Source: an uncultured Clostridia bacterium
Lineage (GTDB): Bacteria; Bacillota; Clostridia; Peptostreptococcales; Anaerovoracaceae
DNA: 11,865 nt
Reading direction: 5' to 3'
Assembly (NCBI GenBank): GCA_934247125.1
Contig: CAKQIZ010000060.1
Location: 1 to 11,865 of the forward strand
Shown: in pieces, positions 1 to 9,600 of the stretch
Numbering within the stretch: the stretch's first letter is position 1
Layout of the letters: every line of letters begins with the position of its first letter
Program-made: the position numbers and the translations under genes
Notes under the pieces: model-generated
What the model saw: the letters and a program-made list of their open reading frames with translations, nothing else
Databases searched by the model: none
Told to the model about the DNA's origin: nothing

Positions 1-103
1 ATTCACGGCTGTTACGGTCACCGATACTTCTCCATCTGCTAAAAAGCTCCTTAAGCAGCGGATTCTCAACAGTCATTGCTGCGTTCATCGATTTGTTATC
101 CAT
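1..103 (-). CDS. Unrecognised protein, N-terminal 34 residues only (runs off left edge)
   Basis: An open frame begins at an ATG (103-101) and continues without a stop to the window edge. It follows a clear ribosome site, AAGGAG, nine bases upstream of the ATG. The visible peptide begins MDNKSMNAAMTVENPLLKEL and continues with a Trp/Arg/Asn-rich polar stretch (FSRWRSIGDRNSRE). There is no signal peptide or membrane segment in the visible part, so a cytosolic protein is likely. I do not recognise the family from this fragment. It lies 280 bases downstream of the RHS-immunity operon, separated from it by a strong terminator, and has its own promoter elements, so it is a separate transcription unit. 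The gene call rests on ribosome site plus promoter plus open frame; the product is unknown. Confidence 0.72.
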   Translation of the reverse strand, partial: MDNKSMNAAMTVENPLLKELFSRWRSIGDRNSRE

Positions 104-128
104 AATGATCTTCTCCTTTACATTCCGG

Positions 129-137
129 ATTATAGCA
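129..137 (-). promoter_or_regulatory. Proximal extended -10 promoter for the left-edge gene
   Basis: On the minus strand TGC-TATAAT (137-129) is a perfect extended -10 element. A TTGCAT hexamer at 155-150 could serve as a -35 with a short 15-base spacer. Transcription from it would start near 122, leaving a leader of about 20 bases that still includes the AAGGAG ribosome site. Confidence 0.6.
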
Positions 138-139
138 TT

Positions 140-155
140 TTGCAAGAGCATGCAA
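140..155. promoter_or_regulatory. Small inverted repeat between two promoters (possible operator)
   Basis: TTGCA and TGCAA arms with a 6-base spacer lie between the two extended -10 elements and overlap the -35 region of the proximal one. Its position fits an operator, but five-base arms are weak evidence and chance occurrence is possible. Confidence 0.3.
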
Positions 156-180
156 GCTGACTCACTTTTACTTTATCGTG

Positions 181-189
181 ATTATAGCA
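181..189 (-). promoter_or_regulatory. Distal extended -10 promoter for the left-edge gene
   Basis: A second TGC-TATAAT (189-181) lies 52 bases upstream of the first copy, on the same strand. There is no good -35 at 16-18 bases, only A-rich sequence, so it would rely on the extended -10. The motif with its downstream flank, TGCTATAATCAC, is identical to that in the RHS promoter at 10311-10322. Confidence 0.55.
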
Positions 190-254
190 TACTTTTTCTG
201 AATTTTTTATATTTTATGAGAATGCGTTGTTTTTTCTAAATAAGGTGCACATTC

Positions 255-293
255 AAAAACGAAAATGCCGCATCAGAGGTTGTTTCTGATGCG
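255..293 (-). terminator. Rho-independent terminator of the RHS-immunity operon
   Basis: A perfect 9-bp stem (CGCATCAGA, 269-277, with TCTGATGCG, 285-293) encloses a 7-base loop. On the minus strand it is followed by a T-rich tail, GCATTTTCGTTTTTG. It begins about 90 bases after the stop of the 100-aa gene, and no gene lies between them. It insulates the operon from the gene at the left edge. Confidence 0.85.
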
Positions 294-382
294 ACATGCT
301 AAATCAATTACACTAGTTCAACGTCTAGCGTTTAATATCATACAATATCTTCAATTACGCTCTATATATTATCCTGCAACAT

Positions 383-685
383 TTAAAAATACTTTTCCGG
401 TTCCGGGTATACACCATCTTCAAATTTCCTCACTCTTCCTACCGCCGGAAAATCAGGGTATCTAAATTCCCATAGTGTCCCGCATGCATTGCATCTATAC
501 CATTTTTCAGCATACCATCCTTTCGTGCTTCCATCATCATAAAGACCGATAAAGTAAGGTTCTTCCACTGGAACATCCTCAAATATGCCTTTCTGGACCT
601 GTCCTTCAAAAAACTCTTTCAATTCAATAAACAGCTTATACGAATTTATCTCTATACCTATTCTCTCTGCACAATCACATTTCAT
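383..685 (-). CDS. Putative immunity protein of the RHS toxin, Cys-motif (zinc-ribbon-like) protein, 100 aa
   Basis: The predicted role is to neutralise the C-terminal toxin domain encoded immediately upstream; this is inferred from position. The ATG overlaps the toxin stop by one base (TGATG), and a strong GAGGTGG ribosome site sits eight bases upstream, inside the end of the toxin gene. This arrangement favours translational coupling. There is no signal peptide or membrane helix, so the protein should stay in the cytosol, as immunity to an NAD-directed toxin would require. It has C3/C5 (MKCDC) and C65/C68 (WYRCNACG), which could form one split zinc site. An aromatic, acidic C-terminal half includes LWEFRYPDFPA (71-81) and ends PEPEKYF. 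Acidic patches (residues 36-42, 50-51, 89-97) could contact the basic toxin. I recognise no named immunity family with confidence. A terminator follows 90 bases downstream, so this is the last gene of the operon. Confidence 0.85.
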   Translation of the reverse strand: MKCDCAERIGIEINSYKLFIELKEFFEGQVQKGIFEDVPVEEPYFIGLYDDGSTKGWYAEKWYRCNACGTLWEFRYPDFPAVGRVRKFEDGVYPEPEKYF

Positions 686-3600
686 CAGTTAAACCACCTC
701 GCATCTACATTCTCTATAACTACCTGGCTTCCTCCACCCGGTAATTGTCCTATCTTATTTCCCATACTGTCTCTTATTATTTGCGGAGCTGCTCTGCCCT
801 CATATATCACCGTGCCCTTCGGCACCACCACTCTTGTCACGTTACTTGCAGTATTTCCCCACTCTGGCAAAAGTGCAAGATCTAATTGCGACTGAAGACC
901 ACCATACTGCTTATCTAAAGAAAGAAATTGCCCTACTTTCTTAGAACCTCCACCATATACTCTATACATAACAGTATCCTCAGTCAATACTCGCTTTGTA
1001 TAAGTCGCTCCTTCAAAGGACGCTGCTTTTTCAGCACTTAATGGTCCTGGATTAACGGGTGAATATGTTATAACATCCGATTTCGATGCTACATTTTTAG
1101 CTGTACCCGCACATGTGTTATGCACCAGAACTTTCTGCTCTGACACATAATATGTATGGTAATCTTCGACTTCAAAATTGTATACGGTTACAGGTTCTTC
1201 AAGCTGTATATCCTCTTTTTCAGTGACAGTCCCTGAGCTTCCGTCTTCAAGTCTGACTTCAGTTCCTGCAGTCAGTTCACCTGCAGCTCTCCATCCCTTG
1301 CCTTCGACATAGAATGGATGCTCTGAAGTTGTCTCTATGACTTCTCCGTTTATAGCAAGCCGTACTATACTGTCTTTTTCTCTTACGAAGATCTTCTTGA
1401 CCTGCTTCAGCGCCTTTTCTTTTGTCTCAGGATTTTCCGACCATACGTAATCACCGGCTTTGATTTTTTCTATATTCTTGAAGCCTTTCTCTGTATGTAT
1501 CTTTGTTCCTGCCGTGAAGCATACATTTTTCCCTATTTTTTCACGGCTCTTCGCCAATTGATATGCTTTCTCATATGCTTTAGTACTACTCCTAACTTCG
1601 GCTTCTTTCGCTTCAACAACCGTTGTTTTTGCTTTTGCAATTGCTTTAACTATGCTTTTTTTACTTTTCTGCGCACTAACTGCTGCCTTCACTAGCTTTG
1701 TTGCTTTATACCCTACACTAACAACCTTTTTGATTTTGATCGGGTTTACAGCTCCTAAAGCCGCACTTCCTGCTATAGCAATTGCTTTTTTCTTACCCTT
1801 AAGCTTCTTTTTCTTCGCATATTTATATCCGTCATATGCGCCTAAAGCTCCCCATGCTATTGCAGCAATCACCGCAGCCCAGTGTCCACTCGGATCTGTG
1901 TATTTCACAGGGTTCCCCATGCAGTACGCATAGAGATTAAGCGTCGCTGTTCTCGAGCGATTGCCCCGATATGTGTCCTGTGTCATGAACACGCCGTTTT
2001 CGGGATCGTAGTATCTTGCGTTCAGATTGTACAGGCCTGTAGTCTTGTCATATATGCCTGCAGTGTAGCATACTTCATTGTAGAACGGCGATGCACTGTC
2101 TTTGTCATATGTCTTCGTCTCGCCGTAATCATCATAGTCATATGTCACCTGCGAAGTGCCGTCCGCGCCTACGATGTTTATCGTGCTTTCCCTGAGATCC
2201 TTTGTATACGTGTAGAAATTTACTGCGTCATCCTGGCCTGCTCTTGCAGTCTGCAGTATGTTGTTTTCTGCACCGATCAGGTTGAAGCTCGTCACTTTGT
2301 CCTGATCATCTTCCGTATACAGCACCGTGCTTCCATCGTAGAAGTATGCTGTGACATCACTGCCTTCTTTTTTCTGTACGCGCTGTCCAAATCCATTGTA
2401 CTTATTTTCCTGGACATAATCAACTGTTTCCCCGGTCCTGCCTGTAGCTTTTCTTAACCGGTTATCCGCGTCATATTCATATACGGTCTGCTTTCCTGCC
2501 TCCTGATCCGTTTCGCTTATCTGATTGCCGTTTGCATCATAGGCATATGTTTTGCCGATAAGACTGCCGTTTTCCATATCAAGGCCGTCAACTGCTGTAA
2601 GCTGGTTGAACTCGTTATATGTATAGTATTTATTAGAAACCAGCTCTACAAATCCTGAGCGCTGACGCTGCACCACGTCACTTGTCTTGTTTCCGGCTGC
2701 ATCATAGCTGTAATAGTGTGATTCTGCTGCAGACATCGCATCTTCCGCTGTACGTCTGCTTATCGAACTTACTGTCAGCCTGTCGTTCACATCATATGAA
2801 TAGTCACGTCTCTGACCGTAATATGTGCTGTTGGCTGTGCCATATCTGTCGATGACGTCTTCACTTGTTATATTGCTGTTTTTATCATATGTGTAGCTGT
2901 GTGACTGCTTTACAGCCGTGCTGCTGCCGCTCATGCTGTCAGTGTAAATTATGCCCGTCTGTCTGTTCAGCCTGTCATATGTATATGTTCGCTTCAGCCA
3001 TTTGCCAGTACCCGTAAGTCCGTTCAGGAAGTCTGTATAATCCTTGATGGTTTCGACCTTGCCGTCTCCAGTATATGTATACTCTCTCAGTGTCCTGTCT
3101 GAGCCGTTCTTTCTGAGCGCGTCCACTTCCGTGAGCCAGCCGTGTATATTATACGTGAATCTCAGGCCGGATACACCTAACGCACAGTCCGGATAATCTA
3201 TCGATACGAGCCTGTCTTTTCCATCATATCCATATGTGATCCTGTTTTTCTGTAATATCTGATCTGAAGGCAGTGCATCGGTATCACACTCTGACACCGA
3301 TATGAGCCGGTTGAAATCATCATACTCATATGCCGTGTAGCGGTATATGACATCCTGTCCGTCTACATGTTTCTTATCTGTCATCGACGTCATATTATCC
3401 GCATCGTCATAAGTGAACTCACATCTCAGACTTTTGACAGGGCTGTCATTTTCGCTGTCATAATAGTCCACAGCGGTGAGGCGGTCGCGCACATCGTATG
3501 TATATGCCCTGTAATTGCCCTTTTTATCCGTTGCCTTTATCAGATTATCCCTGGCATCATATTCATATGATGTGCTGATCGATGTTCCGTCAGTCTCGTT

Positions 3601-6600
3601 TACACCCAGATCTTCGACTCTTATCGTCTTGTCTGTGCTGTCTTTTACCACGATACTTTTTGCCGTTGTTGTTACTGTTTCACTGCCCTGCTTGACAGTT
3701 CGCGGCTCTATGATGACATCCTTTGTCGTACGGTCTGTATCAGAAACATCATACTGGTATTCATACTTTACATTGTCCGGAAGTGTTACTGAAAGCAGAT
3801 TGCCGGATCTGTCATAAGCATAGTGCGTGGTATTCCCCAGAGGATCCGTCTTCTCTGTAGCATTGCCGTCCGCATCATAGCTGCTCCGGCTTACTATACT
3901 TCCCTGTATCTGACTGCCGTCTGATCCTGTGCTGTCTTCCCTGACTTTGTATCCGGTGGTATTAGTACCCGGTTCATAGTCCGGATCCGTCACTGTCGCA
4001 GTGAGATTTCCCTTGTCATCATAAATATAGATCTCTAAAAGCCCGTCAGTACCGGACAGCGTCTGACCCATTATCCATTTCGTTACAAGATCTCCCTGGA
4101 GGCTGTATGTCATGTCCGTATACAGTCCGCCCTTATAACTTCTTACGACATTTCCTTTATGGTCAGTATACGTTTCAGATATTATCGTTCCATCCGCATA
4201 TGTCTGTTTCGTTACGTATGCATTGTTCACGCTTACTGTATCGTTTCCTTTTCCCTGATATATGCTGACATCCTGATACCTGTATGCCGTATTTATATTT
4301 TCTTCTGAATCGCCTTTCTTTATCTTTGTATTTGTAACCCGACCCATGCTGTCGTAGGTATACCATTTTTCTATACCGTCTTCCAGCTTCTCATAAGTTA
4401 CCATGCCGTTTTTGTCATACTCTTTAGCCGTACTCTGCTTCAGCTGATTGCTGTCTGCGTACTTATAAGTAGTGGCTGTCAGTCTGCCGAATCCGTCATA
4501 CGTACTGGAAGTCTGGTATCCTCTGCTGTCAGTTTCCCTGATGAGTCTGCCCATCACATCATAAGTTTTCCCTGTGGTTATCGTTTCGTTAGTACCGTCA
4601 GGCTTAGGTATGCTCTGTGTGCAGCTTTCGGTCTTCTGTGTAACTCCATCTGCAGTATTATACTGATACGTGTAGACGGATGTGCTTTTTACGGATTCAG
4701 ATGTTATCTCATATGCATCGTTCACGGTTATCAGACTTTCTGTCATGCTGGCAAGCTCGCCTTTGAAATCACCTTCCGTATGATATGTGTTCGTTATTTT
4801 CGTTCCTGCCACATAATTTATAGTCTCAGTTACATTGCCGGACTGGTCATATGAATACTTTTTGTATCCAGTCACTTTGCCATCGCTGTTCGTCTCTTTT
4901 ACAGTCTTTATCAGCTCGTCAAGGTTTGCGCCGTCTTCTGCAGTATAATATGTGTATTCGCTTACTGTTCCATCGTCTTCCGTTTCTGTGACCGGAGTGC
5001 TTCCCGAATATTTGGCTTTGTTTTCTTTGATGCCGCTTTTCTCAACTATGTATCCGCTGCTGTTTATCTCATAATACTGTGCTGTATTCGTTGTCTGTAT
5101 CAGCTGGTTGTCCTGATATGTCCTGGTCATTACATCAAGACCGGTCTCATCTGTACCGTTCAGCACGCTGACATCATCAACGCCTCGTATACTTTTTTCG
5201 CATTTACCGTAAACCCGGTCAAAGAAATCTTTCTCGCCAAGCACCACCTGACCGCCTGAATATTTCTTTGTTACAGTCGATGTATTATCTTCTGCATATT
5301 CGAAAGTGAATTTTTCACCGTCCGGATATTTTACCTCCTTCACCTGATCCGTATCGAAATCGTATGAAATGTCGTATTTGTTTTTGTTCTGAGCTTCTTT
5401 TATACATGTAAGGTTTCTCGGCTGAGAGCTCAGAAGAGGTTTGTCGTACTTATATACATACTCGATACTGTCCTCGCCAGATACTTCTGTTACCTTTGTA
5501 AGAAGTCGTTCTGATGATAACAGCGGTTTCGTATACTCATACTCGATCCTGCTGCCGTCAGGCATGCGCACTTCTTTTACAGTGAGCGGATCTGTTCCGT
5601 TTTTGCCATCGTTATATATGAACTGCAAAGTGATATCATTGTTCGTTCGCATCGCCGAAAGAACGCCTTTTTTCGCATCATGTTCAAATATAACGAAATT
5701 GCCGTTGTTTTCCTCCATGAGGATCAGCTGTCCGCCGCTGTTGAAATAGTATTTAAGTCCGTCTTTCGTGTGCAGCATGAACTGGTATCTCAATGTCACT
5801 TCTGTATTGCTGCCGCCTGACGATACTGTAACTGTCTTGTTCTGTTCAGTCTGCTTTGCCGTAAGGTTCACATAGCTTCCGAATGAAGAAATAAAATGTT
5901 CGTCACCTGTGCCTCTCGTGAAATGATATATCGTTCCGTTGCCGTCTTTCAATACTACATGAGTGAAGTCGAGAGTATTGTTTTCCGATACGTTTATCAG
6001 CTCCATATCGTAATCATGACTCCACCCGGATCCGAAAGTTCCTCGACTGCTGCTCTGGCTGTTGTATGTCCTCATCAGCTTTATATCAAAGCCCTCATTA
6101 GGGATCTGGGCGTCATTCTGCTGATAAACAAAATTGCCGCTGCTCTTTTCGATGTATCCGCTGCCATTAGGCGTATTGAATTCTGTAAACTCCCAGAAAT
6201 CCTTTATGCCCAGTCTCTTGACCGATTCATTCGGGTCTGCAGCTCTCCCTGCCATGGTTTCCGTAAATGAGCTTCTGTCTTCACGGTTCACTCCTGTATT
6301 GATACTGTATTTCTTTACTGCACACACCTTATAGTAAAGAGCTTTTCCATGCCAGGCATTGATCTCCGTATAGTATCCTGCTTTTATATCGGATGCCACT
6401 CTGGTGCTTTCATCAGGTATGAAGTCCTCGTTCGTGCTTCTATAGACTTCGTAGGATATATTGTCCGGCAGATCGTCAGGTATATCCCATTTAAGATACG
6501 TCTTATAATTGAGCTTGTCCTCGACACTCAATCGCTTCGGAGCAAAATCTTCTACATTTGAATAGATAAACGATTCATTAAAGGAAGTATCTCCATAGAA

Positions 6601-9600
6601 GATCACCGGTATGTCACTGACGCTTTGCCCTTCTGCTGCTGTGACTTTGATATCAAAATTGTATGCAAATGCACTGCTGCCCGTTAAATCCGTTACATAG
6701 TATGTCGTATCAGGCTGTATGGTTACATACTGTCCTTGCTGTACAGCATTTGCCTTTATCTGATAAACGGCCGCATCAGACTGTGCTTTTATGCGAAAGC
6801 TCAGCACTGAATCATGGCTCGAGAAATTTTTTGTTCCGGTATTGCCTGATATTTCACTTCCCGAAAATGATATCGAATTTTTATACCCGTTTTCCATAAC
6901 AGGCACGCTGTATTTGCGGCTTCCGTCCGACTCTTTCTTGAGCGCCAGAACATCCCACCATCCGAGTGCATCATAAAGTGCATTGCCGTTTTCATCTTTG
7001 AGAGCAGGCGAAGATTCTCTGTTCGCTATGTACCATACGACTCCGGGTACATCTCCCACAACACTGAGTTGTTCTTTATTCGATCCCACTATGAAGGTTC
7101 CTTTGTAAGGCAGATTAGATTCGCCTTTATCTATCTCAAGACCGGCTTCGATTATCTTAGGCTTCGTATTATCTGACGGCACTTTCATGTCTGTAGTCTT
7201 CTCAGTCTTGTTTCCAGCCTTGTCTGTCGCTACGATCTTGAGTGTATACTCTTTGTTTTCCTCGAACGGAGCTTTGTTTATATCTATATATGCGATCAGA
7301 TAGTTGTACACTGAACTGCTGCCTTTAGCAACAGGCTCCTCATTGTACGCCGAGGCATTCTTTTCTTTTGCATATACTGTCCACTCCTTGAGATTGTCAT
7401 CTTTTACTGTTCCCTGCAGATAACACTGATTGAAAGTTATATCCTTTACCTCAGGAGCAGTCTTATCAACAACACAAGGCACTATCATTTCTTCTCCCGG
7501 ATGACCGTTTTTCGATTTGCCTCTTATAACTACTTCCCATTCGCCTTCTTCATCAGGAACATTTATCGTTGCACTTCCGTCAAACGGCAGAGTTCCGTTT
7601 TCCCCTGCAGGAACGAATGTTTTAAAATCCTCGTCATCAGGGAACATGCCTTCTATGCTTCCAAGCTTTATCTTCTGCTGAGGCGTGTATGAAAATCCCC
7701 ATACCATAGTAGCTGTGCCGCCTTTTGAGTGTTCTATCTGGACTTTATCAGGCACCGGCAGCGTGTATGTCACCTCAAAATCCTTGGTGATCTCTTTCGT
7801 CCTGCCTACTGAATCTTTAAGATACAGCACCAGCCGGTACTTGCCGTAGCTGTCGCATATATCAAGCGTGTCCATCACTATATTTTCACTTATCGTGATG
7901 TTCTTTGTCAGTGTTTTTACTGATGAAGAATCCACACCTGTTACTGTTCCTGCCTGGTTTGTCGTCAGCTTATAAAGCTTCAGTGTACTTTCCTTTATCG
8001 GACTTCCTGTTCCGCTGACCCCCACTTCAATATTTACCGGCTTATAAAGCTGCGTGACCTCGTTTCCCGTAATCAGATCTGTAAGTATCAGGCTTCCTAA
8101 CGGATCATCTACATCTTTCTGATATGAAAGTCTCCTGACTTTTTCGTTTCCTGCTTTATCAGACGCTTTGACATGTATCGTGTATGATCCGGACGTCAAA
8201 GACCTGTCTGACTCAACGAATCTGAAAGAACCACTATATGGTTTTGCTTCATTTATCGAAAGTTCCGCCGGAGCTTTGAAATCACTGTCAGACACAGGTG
8301 TCCCTTTTGCCTTTACTGCATATGAAACAGCTGCTGCATCGATATGCTCATCAGTTACGCCTGAAAATTCTATGACAGGATTGTTTTCCTGTGTCCACTT
8401 CCCCTTTATATCTTCTCCCGAACTGTTTTTAAGTGCTGCAGATCCTATCTCCGGTGCAGTATTGTCGACATGAAGTATCCCTGCAGATACAGCCTCTCCC
8501 GCTGCACCACTGCTGCTCACGCCTCTTACATAAACTTTATAGCATCCTGCTTCCAGCACAGGCAGGCTGCTGCCTGAGGTTATCGCGGTATCCTCGCTGA
8601 AATCCCGTATAACACTTCCCTCTGACTGTGATGCTTCATCATATGCGGTCAGCTTATACTCTGCTCTCGCTATGCCTGCTGATGACAGTCCCGAGAATGT
8701 CAGTTTTGCATCGGTACTGTTTTTCACATATGCAGGAGATACCTGTGCGCCTGTTGCTGCAGGCGGCTCCTCTGAATATGTCACTGTAAGTTTCGGTCTG
8801 TACACGGCATATGATGAGCGGCTTCCAAAAAATACTGCATATCCCGGTGAAGCGGTTATGTTCTTCAATGCCACTCCGTTATCTGACGCCGTACCATTAG
8901 CAACTCCCTTTACATAAGGCCGTATATCAAGCGCATGCGCTACTGCGGCCGGCTGTGTCCTGATCGATGACATCGCACTGCTTTCACATGACGGCCGGTT
9001 ATTGTACGTAAGTGATGACGGGCTCCAGCTTCCCGTGACTCTAAAAGCACCAACTGTCTGCCCGTTTTCTCCGCCACTCACTTCATATGCACTCAAAACT
9101 GCAGATGAAATATTTTTGTCCGAAATCTGACTCTGCAGATTTACAAACTGGATATACGTCTCATGAATACCGGTGCTGTTCGAACCGGCAGGCATCACGA
9201 CAGTTCCGCTGTCATAGAAATTTGTCCCTGCATAGCTTCCGCTTATGACGTATACATCCCGCATCTGACTGGATCCTGTCCATGTAGTTGTAGGATCTAT
9301 CGTTACCGGATATTTTCGCTCACTGTCATTCAAATAACCACTGTCAACTGTCATTTTCAGGATATATGAACCATCCTCTTCGCCTTCGGAAAGATCATAT
9401 GTGATATCCTCACTGTAAGCTTCGCCGCCTGCATCATTCATCCACGGCGGAGCTATCGCTGCGATTATTTCATCAGTCGAATCATCATATATGGTTATTC
9501 CCTCGCTGGTCGAATTCTTTTTCGCCTTGAGACTTCCCGTCTTCAACACATACTCAAAAACATTGCTTTCCGGCTTCTCGTTGAGTATGATCGTTTCTTT

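Noticed and set aside
1882..2457. 191-codon plus-strand open frame antisense to the RHS core
   Set aside because: It lies wholly inside the conserved RHS core coding region, is rich in Cys, Val and Ile as expected for a complement-strand shadow, and has no convincing ribosome site or promoter.
4175..4366. 63-codon minus-strand open frame in another frame of the RHS gene
   Set aside because: It is an out-of-frame reading of YD-repeat codons (K/R/Y-rich), with no supporting ribosome site; the main frame is continuous across it.
2000..6000. YD-repeat region as a CRISPR-like or tandem DNA repeat array
   Set aside because: Periodicity is at the protein level only; DNA units vary in length and sequence and the reading frame is open throughout.
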